Below are positions 49,254-58,443 of a DNA stretch of 64,000 nucleotides, piece by piece. The notes under the pieces were generated by a model. The model saw only the letters and a list, made by a program, of their open reading frames with translations, ran no database searches and had not been told where the DNA came from. Origin of the DNA: Dokdonella sp. (GTDB taxonomy: Bacteria; Pseudomonadota; Gammaproteobacteria; Xanthomonadales; Rhodanobacteraceae); contig NZ_JAGIAG010000009.1 of the NCBI RefSeq assembly GCF_017744955.1, positions 50,093 through 114,092 on the forward strand. Direction: 5' to 3'. The position numbers were made by a program, and so were the translations under genes. How positions within the stretch are numbered: the stretch's first letter is position 1; each line of letters starts with the position of its first letter.

Positions 49254-49925
49254 ATGTCGCTGACGCCGTATCTGGTCGCACTGCTCGTCTTCGCCGCCGC
49301 CTGCGCGCTGCTCGCGCTGGCACACCTCCGGCGCGCGCGGCGGCATTGGCGCGAGCGGCGCCGTTTCGCGGCGACTCATCGGACGCTGTGGAGCCTGGTC
49401 TGCGTCGCGCTGGCCCTGCTCGCCGCGCTCGCCGCGACCAGCCTGCTCGGCTACCGCCGCCTGACGGCCGAGGCGCCGGTCGCCACGGTCGAGGCGACGC
49501 GGATCGCGCCGCAGCGCTTCGCCGTTTCGGTGACCACGGCGGACGGCAGCCGGCGCCGGATCGAACTGGCCGGCGACGACTGGCAGATCGACGCGCGCGT
49601 GATCAAGTGGCGAGCGGCCGCGGTCGCGCTCGGCGCGCCGCCGCTGTACCAGCTCGACCGCATCGGCGGACGCTATCGCGACATCGCGCAGGAGCGCGAA
49701 GCGCCGAGAAGCGTCGTCGCCCTGGCGCCGCTGCCGGCGCTCGACCTGTGGCAGCTCAAGCAGCGCTACCCGCGCTGGCTGCCGTGGATCGACGCGGACT
49801 ACGGCAGCGCGGCCTACCTGCCGCTGGTCGACGGCGGACACTACACGGTCACGCTGGCGGCCGCCGGCGGCCTGGTCGCGCGGCCGGCCGATGAGGCCAC
49901 GCGCGAGAAGCTGTCCACGCTCTAG
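49254..49925 (+). CDS. Conserved membrane protein, unknown role
   Basis: A 223-residue protein with two N-terminal membrane helices (PYLVALLVFAAACALLALAH and SLVCVALALLAALAATSLLG) separated by a strongly basic loop (RRARRHWRERRRF). A soluble domain of strands follows: PVATVEATRIAPQRFAVSVT, RRIELAGDDWQIDARVIKW and GAPPLYQLDRIGGRYRD. It ends with a helix region and the strand HYTVTLAAAGGLVARP. Xanthomonad relatives are usually labelled cation or multidrug efflux pump without evidence; I do not assign that. ATG 49242 is an alternative start. It is divergent from lptM and its stop overlaps the end of the convergent GNAT gene. Confidence 0.75.
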   Translation: MSLTPYLVALLVFAAACALLALAHLRRARRHWRERRRFAATHRTLWSLVCVALALLAALAATSLLGYRRLTAEAPVATVEATRIAPQRFAVSVTTADGSRRRIELAGDDWQIDARVIKWRAAAVALGAPPLYQLDRIGGRYRDIAQEREAPRSVVALAPLPALDLWQLKQRYPRWLPWIDADYGSAAYLPLVDGGHYTVTLAAAGGLVARPADEATREKLSTL

Positions 49926-50452
49926 GCCAGCGGCTTCTCGTAACGCAGCGCGTCGTGGCCGTCCTCGTAGTAGCCGCGGCGCAGGCCGAAGCGGTGGTAA
50001 CCGTGACGCTCATACAGGCGCTGCGCGCCCGCATTGTCGACGCGTACCTCGAGCCGCAGGCGATCGCAGCCGCGCTTCGCCGCCGCCCGCTCGACGGCCT
50101 GCAGCAAGGCTTCGCCGATGCCGCGGCCGCGCGCGCCGGCGGCGACCGCGATCGAGTACAGGCGTCCGACGCGGCTGCGCGAGCGCAGGAACAGCACCGC
50201 CGCGCCGAGCAGGCGCCGCTGCGCGGTCGCGACCATGATCAGCGCGCTCGCGCTGTCCAGATGCCGGCGCAGCTGCCGCGCGCTCATGCGCTCGACGGCG
50301 AAACTGGCGTTCTCGAGCTCGACCACGGCGGCGAGATCGTCGACCGTCGCGCGCCGTACGCGCAGATCGTTCGTCGCGGCTGCGAAAGGCGGGTTTTCGG
50401 GGGGCGGCACCGGCACGGCGCGCAGCCTAGGCCAGTGCACGACAGTCCGCAA
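49922..50452 (-). CDS. GNAT-family N-acetyltransferase
   Basis: An acetyl-CoA-dependent transferase of the RimI-like GNAT family. The core starts NDLRVRRATVDDLAAVVELE, with YSIAVAAGARGRGIGEALLQ as the acetyl-CoA loop (R/Q-x-x-G-x-G/A), then LRLEVRVDNAGAQRLYERHG and YEDGHDALRYEKPL. The 5' end is uncertain: the open frame begins at TTG 50452, with GTG 50440 and later GTGs as alternatives, since the N-terminal 25 residues are Pro-rich and not part of the fold. It is divergent from the RimK-like ATP-grasp gene; GNAT and RimK-type genes often sit together. Confidence 0.85.
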   Translation of the reverse strand: MRTVVHWPRLRAVPVPPPENPPFAAATNDLRVRRATVDDLAAVVELENASFAVERMSARQLRRHLDSASALIMVATAQRRLLGAAVLFLRSRSRVGRLYSIAVAAGARGRGIGEALLQAVERAAAKRGCDRLRLEVRVDNAGAQRLYERHGYHRFGLRRGYYEDGHDALRYEKPLA

Positions 50453-50596
50453 CGGCGCACTGCACGCACGCCTGCGGCTGTGTCACACTGCGCGCCCTCG
50501 CATGTGCCTCCAACCGCTCCGCAGCCGTTCCGCCACGCGCCTCCCTGCGCAGCAGCGCCGCGGCACGGCCCCGAACTCCGCAGCCAAGCCTCCCGC

Positions 50597-52081
50597 ATGA
50601 GCCGGCTCGTCATCGTCGTAGAGAAAGCCTCGGACTGGGGCTCGTACTATCCGTCCGACAACGTCGTCACCGCGCAGGATTATCTGAAGGAACCGATCGG
50701 CGCCGACGACGAGCGCACGCAGGTCATCAATCTCTGCCGCAGCTACAAGTACCTCGGCACCGGCTACTACGTCTCGCTGCTGGCCGAGGCGCGCGGACAC
50801 AAGGTGATTCCGTCGGTGCGCGCGATCAACGATCTGCGCCGGCGCTCGCTGTACGGCCTGGACATCGACGACCTGAACCTGAAGCTGTCGAAGTTCCTGC
50901 CCGACGGCGGCCGCGACACGACCGACTTCGGCGTGCTGGTCTATTTCGGCCAGACCGCCTCGGAGAGCCTCGAGGACATCGCGCGGCAGGTGTTCGAATT
51001 GTTCCCGTGCCCGATCCTGCGCATCGAGTTCGAGCGCGAGCGCGTCTGGCAGATCGCCGCGATCAAGCCGACCGGACTGCACACGCTGTCCGATCCGCAG
51101 GAAGACGCCTTCGCGCAGGCGCTCGACAAGTTCTCCAAGAAGCTCTGGCGCAAGCCGCGCGCGCGCAAGAAGTTCCGCTTCGACCTGGCGATGCTGGCCG
51201 ACCCGGGCGATCCGATGCCGCCGTCGAACAAGCGCGCACTGAAAGCCTTCGTCGAGGCCGGCGCCGAACTCGGCATCGAGGTCGACACGATCACCAAGAA
51301 CGACTACACCAAGCTGGCCGAGTACGACGGCCTGTTCATCCGCGAGACCACGGCGCTCGACAACCACACCTACCGCTTCGCCAACAAGGCGGAGAAAGAA
51401 GACATGGTCGTCATCGACGACCCGAGCTCGATCCTGAAGTGCACCAACAAGATCTACCTGCACGACCTGCTGCGCTCGCGTAAGCTGCCGACGCCGCGCA
51501 CCGAGATCCTGTACCGCGACGAGCCGAAGAAGCTGGCCGAGCTGCCGGATCTGCTGGGTTTCCCGATCGTGCTGAAGATCCCGGACGGCTCGTTCTCGCG
51601 CGGCATCGTCAAGGTCGAGAATGTCGAGCGCCTGAAGGCCGCCGCCGACGACCTGTTCCAGCACACCGCCCTGGTGCTGGCGCAGGAGTTCATGTTCACC
51701 GAGTTCGACTGGCGCATCGGCATCCTCGACCGCGAGCCGCTGTACGCGTGCAAGTACTTCATGTCGCGCGGGCACTGGCAGATCTACAACCACGGCGCGA
51801 AGGGCGCGGCGAAATCCGGTGGCTTCGAGACGATGCCGGTGCGCGCGGTGCCGGCCGAGGTGCTCAAGCTCGCGCTGAAGGCGACCGCGCCGATCGGCGA
51901 CGGCCTGTACGGCGTGGACATCAAGCAGGCGGGCGAGCGCATCGCGGTGATCGAGGTCAACGACAACCCGTCGATCGACGCCGGCGTCGAGGACGCCTAT
52001 CTCGGCGAGGATCTGTACCGCCGCATCATGGACGAGTTCCTGCGCCGGATGGAGCGCAAGCGGCTCGGCCTGCGCAGTTGA
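50597..52081 (+). CDS. RimK-type ATP-grasp ligase with N-terminal extension
   Basis: A 494-residue protein. Residues about 1-200 form the RimK-like N-terminal domain (MSRLVIVVEKASDWGSYYPS, SYKYLGTGYYVSLLAEARGH). An ATP-grasp ligase (about 225-490) follows, with DPSSILKCTNKIYLHDLLRS, the ATP Lys segment FPIVLKIPDGSFSRGIVKVE, AQEFMFTEFDWRIGILDREP and the metal site IAVIEVNDNPSIDAGVED. The family joins amino acids, often glutamate, to protein or small-molecule carboxylates; the true substrate is unknown. The frame opens at 49955 but ATG 50597 begins the domain. It ends at a perfect hairpin. Confidence 0.9.
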   Translation: MSRLVIVVEKASDWGSYYPSDNVVTAQDYLKEPIGADDERTQVINLCRSYKYLGTGYYVSLLAEARGHKVIPSVRAINDLRRRSLYGLDIDDLNLKLSKFLPDGGRDTTDFGVLVYFGQTASESLEDIARQVFELFPCPILRIEFERERVWQIAAIKPTGLHTLSDPQEDAFAQALDKFSKKLWRKPRARKKFRFDLAMLADPGDPMPPSNKRALKAFVEAGAELGIEVDTITKNDYTKLAEYDGLFIRETTALDNHTYRFANKAEKEDMVVIDDPSSILKCTNKIYLHDLLRSRKLPTPRTEILYRDEPKKLAELPDLLGFPIVLKIPDGSFSRGIVKVENVERLKAAADDLFQHTALVLAQEFMFTEFDWRIGILDREPLYACKYFMSRGHWQIYNHGAKGAAKSGGFETMPVRAVPAEVLKLALKATAPIGDGLYGVDIKQAGERIAVIEVNDNPSIDAGVEDAYLGEDLYRRIMDEFLRRMERKRLGLRS

Positions 52082-52103
52082 GCCGATCGGCTGTTCGATC
52101 GGC
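52082..52103. terminator. Hairpin between convergent ATP-grasp and MBOAT genes
   Basis: GCCGATCG and CGATCGGC pair perfectly around a 6-base loop. The hairpin starts at the first base after the plus-strand stop and touches the minus-strand stop at 52103, so it fills the whole 21-bp gap. No T-run. Confidence 0.6.
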
Positions 52104-53515
52104 TAGAACTGGAAGTAGACGAACGGGATCTGGATGTCCACGTTCGCGCAGAATTCCATCGCGAGACAGACCACGCCCGCGCCGAGCGCCGCCAGCTGCC
52201 ACGGTGCGCGCTCGACCAGCCAATCTTGCAGGCGCCGCGAGCGGTCGAGCAGGCACCAGGCGAGGCTGCCCGAGGCGATGATCAGCACACCCGGGTGAGC
52301 GGCGACGAAGCCGAGATCGGGCCACGCGCACAGCGCTTTCAGCGTCGCCAACGTGGACGGGAAGTCCGGTGCGCGGAACGGTACCCAGCCGAGCGTCACC
52401 AGCACGAAGGTCAGCCCGATCCACAGCGGCGCCAGCGCGGGCGCGTCGAGGGCGGCGGCCCAGGCGCTGCCGTCGGCGAGGCGCCGCGCGAAACGATGCA
52501 GGCCGAGCAGGGCGCCGTGGTAGAGACCCCAGACGACGAAGTTCCAGCTCGCGCCGTGCCAGAGTCCGCCGAGCCCCATCACGATCAGCAGGTTCACGTA
52601 GGTGCGCGCCGGACCGCCGCGATTGCCGCCGAGCGGGATGTACAGGTAGTCGCGCAGCCAGGTCGACAGCGAGATGTGCCAGTGCCGCCAGAAGTCGGTG
52701 ATGCTGGTGGCGAGATACGGCCGCTCGAAGTTCGGCGGGAAACGGAAGCCCAGCCAGCGCGCGCAGCCGCGCGCGATGTCGGTGTAGCCGGAGAAGTCGA
52801 AGTAGATCTGCAGCGAGAACGCGAGCACGCCGATCCAGGCCGGCACGGCCGCGCCGTCGTAGGGTTTGCCGGAAAAATAGGCGTCGGCGATCGGCGCTAG
52901 GTAGTTCGCCAGCACGACCTTCTTGAACAAGCCCTTCAGAATCTCGCGCAGCCCCCAGCGCGCCGCCGTGTCCGGCAGGGAGAACGGCTGTCCGACCTGC
53001 GGCAGAAAATCGGTCGGGCGGATGATCGGGCCGGCTACCAGGTGTGGGAAGAAGGAAACGAACAAGGCGAAGTCGAGCGGGTTGCGCATCGCGCGCAGGT
53101 CGCGCCGGTAGACGTCGACGACGTAGGCGATGCCTTCGAACGTGATGAAGCTGATGCCGACCGGCAGCACGATACGCAAGGTCAGGCTGTCCGCGGCGAG
53201 CCCGAACAGCGCCGCGAACGATTCGACGAAGAAGTTGAAGTACTTGAAGAATCCCAGGACGAGCAGATTGGCGACGATCGCGAGCGTGACCGCCGCGCGG
53301 CGCGCAGCTCCCGCGCGCGCGTCGATCCACAGACCGAACAGGTAGTTCGCCAGCGTCGCGCCGCCGAGCAGCAGGACGAACCGCACGTCCCAGAACGCGT
53401 AGAACACGTAGCTGGCGATGACCAGCACGATGCGCGCGCGCGCGGCGCTCGATGCCGCGCACAGGACGAGGACGAAACCGAAGAAAAGCCAGTAGGCGAG
53501 CGTGTCGAACAGCAT
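52103..53515 (-). CDS. MBOAT-family O-acyltransferase (AlgI-like)
   Basis: A 470-residue polytopic membrane protein that moves acyl groups, usually acetyl, onto extracytoplasmic polysaccharide. Its conserved parts are FFKYFNFFVESF, LPVGISFITFEGIAYVVDVY, FFPHLVAGPIIRPTDFLPQ, IYFDFSGYTDIARGCARWLG, SITDFWRHWHISLSTWLRDY, YIPLGGNRGG and the catalytic His region GLGGLWHGASWNFVVWG. The partner gene just upstream on the same strand encodes an SGNH-like protein, the standard AlgI-AlgX/DltB-DltD arrangement. The acceptor polysaccharide is not shown; no biosynthesis cluster lies in the window. Confidence 0.93.
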   Translation of the reverse strand: MLFDTLAYWLFFGFVLVLCAASSAARARIVLVIASYVFYAFWDVRFVLLLGGATLANYLFGLWIDARAGAARRAAVTLAIVANLLVLGFFKYFNFFVESFAALFGLAADSLTLRIVLPVGISFITFEGIAYVVDVYRRDLRAMRNPLDFALFVSFFPHLVAGPIIRPTDFLPQVGQPFSLPDTAARWGLREILKGLFKKVVLANYLAPIADAYFSGKPYDGAAVPAWIGVLAFSLQIYFDFSGYTDIARGCARWLGFRFPPNFERPYLATSITDFWRHWHISLSTWLRDYLYIPLGGNRGGPARTYVNLLIVMGLGGLWHGASWNFVVWGLYHGALLGLHRFARRLADGSAWAAALDAPALAPLWIGLTFVLVTLGWVPFRAPDFPSTLATLKALCAWPDLGFVAAHPGVLIIASGSLAWCLLDRSRRLQDWLVERAPWQLAALGAGVVCLAMEFCANVDIQIPFVYFQF

Positions 53516-53521
53516 GGCGCT

Positions 53522-54628
53522 TCAGTGCAGCAGCGCCGCGACGCGTCGCGCCAGGCGCACGGTGAACTGCTCGCGGCCGGACTTGTTCATGTGCTCCAGA
53601 TCGAAGAAGTTGCGCGGCCGCTCGATGTCGACGAAGGTATCGCCAGGCAGCGCGGAAACGGCGCCCGCAGCGATCAGCTCGGCCACGGCGCCGGTCGGCC
53701 GCGGAACCGGCGCTTCCGTGCCGTGCCAGGGGCCGCGCGGCACCTCGATCAGGATGATCGGCGTCCCGCTGGCGCGATAGCGCTCGACGATCCGCGTCAG
53801 CCATTCGCGGTAGTAGCGCTCGTTGCTGGCGGCCACCGCCGGCGACGGCACGGCGTGCAGCCAGCGGAAATAGTGCTCGGTGAGTCCGCGCTTCGTGCGC
53901 TCGTCCACGCCGTTCCAGTGCACCGGAAGACGGGTCGCCGGATCGATCGGCAGATCCGGAAGCGCCACGCCGTTTCCTCGGTAGCTCAGGAATTCCGCCA
54001 CCGATCTCTCCTCGGTCCGGCGCACCTTCTCGTACCGATGTCTCGGCGAGCCCAGGAAGGCGGCGATGTCCCGTCGCAGCGCCTGCGCGGGAAACAGGAT
54101 CGCGCGGCGAGCCTGGTCGCGCAGCGCCGGGCTGTCGAACGAGGAGGAGAACGTCGCCAGATCCTGCAGGCGCAGCAACGGCGCCAGATAGCTGATGTCG
54201 GCGACGCGCTCGGCCATGGTCCCGAGATCTTCGTCGGCGGAGAGCGGGATCGCCAGAACGATGGCCGCGAAGCGATTCGCCTGCGGATCGATTTCGCGCA
54301 ATAGGTAGTACCAGATCCGCAACGCCGATCCGGGGATGAATCCGCTGACGAAGTGCAGACCGCTGCCCTCCGTGGTCGCATCCGCGAGTGCGGTCGACAG
54401 TCCCTCGCCGATCTTCGAGTTGCCCATCACGAGGACGTTGCGGCGTCCCGGCGAAATCGTCGCCTCGACGCGATGCACGGCGTTGCGCGTGGACCCCGCG
54501 ACCGACTGCGGTTCGAGCCAGCGCAGGTAGAAACTGCTGCGGAATACCAGCGCGTCGAAGAGGATGACGACGGCTGCCATGAGCGCGACCAGACGCGCTG
54601 CGAATGCCAGCCTTCGGAGCAAGGCCAT
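53522..54628 (-). CDS. SGNH/AlgX-DltD-like partner of MBOAT
   Basis: A 368-residue protein with an N-terminal signal anchor (about 8-26). The extracytoplasmic part has NVLVMGNSKIGEGLS, where GNSK provides the nucleophile Ser of an SGNH hydrolase fold, and at the C-terminus VDIERPRNFFDLEHMNKSGR, where DLEH supplies the Asp-His of the triad. These match the DltD/AlgX-type proteins that finish acyl transfer from an MBOAT partner to a polymer. The six-base gap to the MBOAT gene shows an operon. GGAGGCGG-type purines precede ATG 54628. Confidence 0.85.
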   Translation of the reverse strand: MALLRRLAFAARLVALMAAVVILFDALVFRSSFYLRWLEPQSVAGSTRNAVHRVEATISPGRRNVLVMGNSKIGEGLSTALADATTEGSGLHFVSGFIPGSALRIWYYLLREIDPQANRFAAIVLAIPLSADEDLGTMAERVADISYLAPLLRLQDLATFSSSFDSPALRDQARRAILFPAQALRRDIAAFLGSPRHRYEKVRRTEERSVAEFLSYRGNGVALPDLPIDPATRLPVHWNGVDERTKRGLTEHYFRWLHAVPSPAVAASNERYYREWLTRIVERYRASGTPIILIEVPRGPWHGTEAPVPRPTGAVAELIAAGAVSALPGDTFVDIERPRNFFDLEHMNKSGREQFTVRLARRVAALLH

Positions 54629-54722
54629 TCCGCCTCCCGGGCAGATTCGGGGAACGCGCGGGCCTCAACGGGCCGTACGACGCCCCGGATGCTGCCGGCG
54701 AAACGGCGGGCATTCTAGTACA

Positions 54723-54788
54723 GCGCAGGCCGCATCCATGCGGTCTGCGCTGGCCTCTCAGGCGAGCCCGACTCCTGTGCGGCTCGCC
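54723..54788. terminator. Paired hairpins after the small membrane protein gene
   Basis: Two stems follow each other: GGCGAGCC/GGCTCGCC (54761-54768 with 54781-54788) and GCGCAGGCCGCAT/ATGCGGTCTGCGC (54723-54735 with 54738-54750, one G-T pair). They lie downstream of the minus-strand stop at 54805 and upstream of the SGNH gene. They probably end the small gene's transcript or shield the start of the acylation operon. Confidence 0.5.
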
Positions 54789-54804
54789 TCGCGCTGATGC
54801 AGCG

Positions 54805-55071
54805 TCAGCGCGAAATCGTTGCAGTGCCGCTGCGCCGCACCGGCCGCAGCGAGCGGTTTCCTCGCTGGCTTGGCCGCCGCAGCAACGAGCCGACGGTGAT
54901 GCGCAAGGCCGGCATCCAGCGGCGGCGCAGGATCCACGTGAGATCGATCAGCGGCGCGCCGACCAGCCAGAACGGCACGCTCGCGCCGAGCAGTCCGCCG
55001 CCGCGCGCCGCCGGCACCCACAGCAGGACGATCGTGCCGAGTGCGAGCCAGGCGATCAGTACTGCTTTCAC
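54805..55071 (-). CDS. Small membrane protein, 88 residues
   Basis: A GTG-started frame giving 88 residues: a membrane helix (VKAVLIAWLALGTIVLLWVP), a glycine hinge (AARGGGLLG), a second hydrophobic segment (ASVPFWLVGAPLIDLTWIL) and a very basic tail (RRRWMPALRITVGSLLRRPS). Two-helix small proteins of this kind are common in xanthomonads, with no known role. The frame is open to 55191, but the upstream residues are not membrane-like and hold cysteines and Pro, so GTG 55071 is preferred. No strong Shine-Dalgarno. Confidence 0.55.
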   Translation of the reverse strand: MKAVLIAWLALGTIVLLWVPAARGGGLLGASVPFWLVGAPLIDLTWILRRRWMPALRITVGSLLRRPSQRGNRSLRPVRRSGTATISR

Positions 55072-55321
55072 GGTTGAAGCACTGTCCTGCGACGGCGCAG
55101 CAGGCCGGTGCGGGCACGCCGATTGGCGTTCAACTCCCTCGCGGCGACGGCGGGACACGGATTCCGGCAGGGTCAGCGGCGACAGCAGCATCGGCGGGCT
55201 CCAGCAATGGCGTTGACGGGAGCTTGCGACTCGTCGATCTCAGCGACTGCGACGTCCGGCGGCGTCGGGCTGCGGAGCGATTCGCGCGTGCCATAATTCC
55301 GGCCTCATCGACGGAGCGCAC

Positions 55322-57112
55322 GTGCAGGACCACGGCTTCCTTCAATACGCGGTCGTGCTGCTGCTGGCCGCCGTCGTCGCCGTGCCGCTGGCCAAGCGCT
55401 GGCAGCTCGGCGCCGTGCTCGGCTATCTCGGCGCCGGCGCGCTGATCGGCCCGTCCGGGCTGCGCCTGATCGACAATACCGAGCAGATCAAGGAAGCGTC
55501 CGAGCTCGGCGTGGTGCTGATGCTGTTCGTGATCGGCATGGAGCTGTCGCCGCAGCGCCTGTGGGTCATGCGCCGCAGCGTGTTCGGCCACGGCAGCCTG
55601 CAGGTGCTGGCGACTGCGGCGCTGATCGGCGGCGTGGTCTACTGCTTCGGGCTCGGCTGGAAGAGCGCCATGGTGATCGGCCTCGGCCTCGCGCTGTCCT
55701 CGACCGCGATCGATCTGCAGCTGCTCGCCGAACGCAAGGAGCTGACCAGCGCGCACGGACGCCTCGGCTTCGCGATCCTGCTGTTCCAGGACGTCGCGGC
55801 GATCCCGATCCTCGCCCTGATCCCGATCCTCGGCGCCGGCCACGACAGTCCACACGGCAGCGCCGACGTCCTCGCCGCGCTGCGCGTGATCCTGACCATT
55901 GCCGCCGTGGTGGTGGGCGGCCGTTACCTGCTGCGACCGCTGTTCCGCTCGGTGGCCAAGGTCGGCACACCGGAGGTGTTCACGGCGGCGACGCTGCTGG
56001 TCGTGATCGGCACCGCCTGGCTGATGCAGCTCGGCGGCATCTCGATGTCGCTCGGCGCGTTCCTCGCCGGCGTGCTGCTGGCCGACTCGGAATACCGCCA
56101 CGAGATCGAGGCGCAGATCGAGCCGTTCCGCGGCCTGCTGCTCGGGCTCTTCTTCGTAAGCATCGGCATGTCGCTCGACATGCAGATGGCGCTGGCGCAG
56201 CCGCAGCTGGTCGCGACCCTGCTCGCCGCGCTGATCGCGCTGAAGGCGCTGGTGCTGTATTCGGTGTCGCGCTTCGCCGCCGGCGAAGACCAGCAGCAGT
56301 CGGTGGCGCTGGCGGCGCTGCTCGCGCAAGGCGGCGAATTCGCCTTCGTCGTGTTCACGCTGGCCGCCTCGAACGGCCTGATCTCGGCCGATCAGAGAAA
56401 CATGCTCGCGCTCGTCATCACCCTGTCGATGGCGGCGACGCCGCTGCTGGTGCGCCTGCGCGCCGAGTTCGCGCCGACCGGCAAACCCAAGCCGGTGCGC
56501 GAGTTCGATCGTCTCGACATCGCCACGCCGCGCGTGATCATCGCCGGCATGGGGCGCGTCGGCCAGATCGTCGCGCGCATGCTGAACGCGAACAAGATCC
56601 CGTTCACCGCGCTCGAAGTCGATCCGGAGCAGGTCGACTTCATGCGCCACTTCGGCAACATGGTGTTCTTCGGCGACGCTTCGCGACTGGAAGTCCTGCG
56701 CGCAGCGCAGGCCGACAAGGCCGAGATCTTCGTCATCGCGACCGAGGACCCGGACGCCAACCTGCGCACCGCGCGCCTGCTCAAGCGCCACTTCCCGCAT
56801 CTGAAGGTGTTCGCGCGCGCGCGCAACCGCCAGCACGTGTTCAAGCTCATGGACTTGAACCTCGACAGCATCGTGCGCGACACCTTCTTCTCCAGCCTGG
56901 AAATCGCACGCGGGGTGTTCGAGGCGCTCGGCTACGACAAGGCCGGCGCGGACGACTACGTGCAACGGTTCCGCCAGCACGACGAGCGCGTGCTGGCGAA
57001 CCAGTATCCGATCTACGATGACGAGGCTGCCTTGCTGCAGTCGGCGAAGGAGGCACGCGCGGATCTGGAACGTCTGTTCCGCGCGGATACCGAACAAGAG
57101 GACACCCCCTGA
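55322..57112 (+). CDS. Kef-type K+/H+ antiporter (CPA2) with TrkA-N domain
   Basis: A 596-residue membrane antiporter. About twelve helices cover residues 1-380, including GYLGAGALIGPSGLRLIDNT, GLALSSTAIDLQLLAERKEL, LGFAILLFQDVAAIPILALI and LGAFLAGVLLADSEYRHEIE. A cytoplasmic Rossmann-type TrkA-N domain follows (about 405-525; VIIAGMGRVGQIVARMLNAN, FFGDASRLEVLRAAQADKAE). The domain order equals KefB/KefC, whose members exchange potassium and protons and are gated by glutathione adducts or NADH. The start is GTG 55322 with GACGGAGCGCAC before it. It ends 2 bp before the FAD oxidase gene, so the three following genes may be one operon. Confidence 0.93.
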   Translation: MQDHGFLQYAVVLLLAAVVAVPLAKRWQLGAVLGYLGAGALIGPSGLRLIDNTEQIKEASELGVVLMLFVIGMELSPQRLWVMRRSVFGHGSLQVLATAALIGGVVYCFGLGWKSAMVIGLGLALSSTAIDLQLLAERKELTSAHGRLGFAILLFQDVAAIPILALIPILGAGHDSPHGSADVLAALRVILTIAAVVVGGRYLLRPLFRSVAKVGTPEVFTAATLLVVIGTAWLMQLGGISMSLGAFLAGVLLADSEYRHEIEAQIEPFRGLLLGLFFVSIGMSLDMQMALAQPQLVATLLAALIALKALVLYSVSRFAAGEDQQQSVALAALLAQGGEFAFVVFTLAASNGLISADQRNMLALVITLSMAATPLLVRLRAEFAPTGKPKPVREFDRLDIATPRVIIAGMGRVGQIVARMLNANKIPFTALEVDPEQVDFMRHFGNMVFFGDASRLEVLRAAQADKAEIFVIATEDPDANLRTARLLKRHFPHLKVFARARNRQHVFKLMDLNLDSIVRDTFFSSLEIARGVFEALGYDKAGADDYVQRFRQHDERVLANQYPIYDDEAALLQSAKEARADLERLFRADTEQEDTP

Positions 57113-57114
57113 AG

Positions 57115-58443
57115 ATGCGAGGTTACGCACTCGCCGAAAGCGAGTTGACCAGTTTCGATCGGCAGTTCCACGAGCGCTGCCGCGTGCAGCGGCCGGACCG
57201 CTACCGCCTGCTCGAGGCGCTGCCGGCGGATGCGCCGCGCGTCGCCCGCGGCGGCGGCGTCTCCTACGTCGGCGCGAGTTTCGGCAACGGCGCGATCAGC
57301 CAGGAGCTCGGCGCCTTCGACCGCCTGCTCGCGTTCGACGCCGAACGCGGCCTGCTCACCGTCGAGGCCGGCGCGCGCGTCGGCGACCTGCAGCGCTTCG
57401 CACTCGCGCACGGCTGGTATCTGCCGGTCACGCCGGGGCATCCGAAGGCCAGCGTCGGCGGCTGCATCGCGGCCGACGTGCACGGCAAGAATCCGGCGCG
57501 CGACGGTACGTTCCGGGCCTGGGTCGAGGCGATCGAATTGCAGTCGCCGGCGCGCTCGTACGCGATCGCGAGCGAGCGCCAGAACGCGGAACTGTTCGCC
57601 GCCACGTTCGCCGGCTTCGGCCTGACTGGCACGATCACGCGCGCCACCTTGCGCCTGGCGCGCCCGCCGAACGCCCTGGTGCTGCGACGCGTCCCGGTCC
57701 GCGATCTGGCCGAAGCGGCGAAGGTGCTGCGCGACGCCGCCAATGCACCGGTGCTGTACGGCTGGCACGACGGCCGACCCGGCCGGTTCGGCCGTGGCGT
57801 GGTCCGCATCGGACTCGTCGGCGACGAGCCGGCGCGGACGACGAAGCTGCCGGACGCGACACGCGACCTGCCGGCGGCGCCGAAGCCGCTGCCGATCGCC
57901 TTGTGGAACCGCGCCGGCATCGCCGCCGCGAATACCTGGCTGACGATGCGCTGGTGCAAGCCCGGACAGTCGCCGATGGCGCTGGCCGAGGCGTTGTTCC
58001 CGCTCAACGACGCGCGCACCTATTTCGCCGGCTACGGCAAGGCCGGCATGGCCGAAGCGCAGTGGCTGCTGCCCCACGTGCGTTTCGACGCCTTCGCCGG
58101 CGCGCTGCGCGAGCTGGTCGAACGCACGCGCCCGCGCATCGCGCTGATCGCGAGCAAGCTGTTCGCCGGGGCGCCGGACGGCTTCTGCTTCGACGGCAAC
58201 GGCATTTCGCTGGCAATCCAGGTTCCGGCCCCGGCGCAGGCGTCGCAGCGCGCGTTTCTCGAAGCGCTGGCGGAACTCGCGCTCGCCCACGGCGGACGCC
58301 CGAATCTGATAAAGGAGTCGACGCTGGACGCGAACACCGTACGTCGCGCGCTGACCGGCTTCGACGCCGCGCGGGCGCGCCTCGCCGCGCACAATCCCGG
58401 CGGGCTGCACACGTCCGAACTGGCGCGGAGGATCGGCCTGTGA
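57115..58443 (+). CDS. DprE1-like FAD-dependent oxidase
   Basis: A 442-residue VAO/PCMH-type flavoenzyme. The FAD domain has PRVARGGGVSYVGASFGNGA, FDAERGLLTVEAGARVGDLQ and LPVTPGHPKASVGGCIAADV followed by HGKN, nearly the same pattern as mycobacterial DprE1. The substrate domain has DARTYFAGYGKAGMAEAQWL. DprE1 oxidises decaprenyl-phosphoryl-ribose at C2, and the partner DprE2 reduces it to the arabinose form. The next gene is an SDR that overlaps by 4 bp, as expected for the pair. The older label D-arabinono-lactone oxidase fits less well. Whether a prenyl-phospho-arabinose is made here is unproven; no UbiA-type transferase lies nearby. Confidence 0.82.
   Translation: MRGYALAESELTSFDRQFHERCRVQRPDRYRLLEALPADAPRVARGGGVSYVGASFGNGAISQELGAFDRLLAFDAERGLLTVEAGARVGDLQRFALAHGWYLPVTPGHPKASVGGCIAADVHGKNPARDGTFRAWVEAIELQSPARSYAIASERQNAELFAATFAGFGLTGTITRATLRLARPPNALVLRRVPVRDLAEAAKVLRDAANAPVLYGWHDGRPGRFGRGVVRIGLVGDEPARTTKLPDATRDLPAAPKPLPIALWNRAGIAAANTWLTMRWCKPGQSPMALAEALFPLNDARTYFAGYGKAGMAEAQWLLPHVRFDAFAGALRELVERTRPRIALIASKLFAGAPDGFCFDGNGISLAIQVPAPAQASQRAFLEALAELALAHGGRPNLIKESTLDANTVRRALTGFDAARARLAAHNPGGLHTSELARRIGL

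Noticed and set aside
57115..58443. D-arabinono-1,4-lactone oxidase
   Set aside because: The fold is shared, but the SVGGCIAADV-HGKN core and the overlapping SDR fit a DprE1/DprE2-like pair better.
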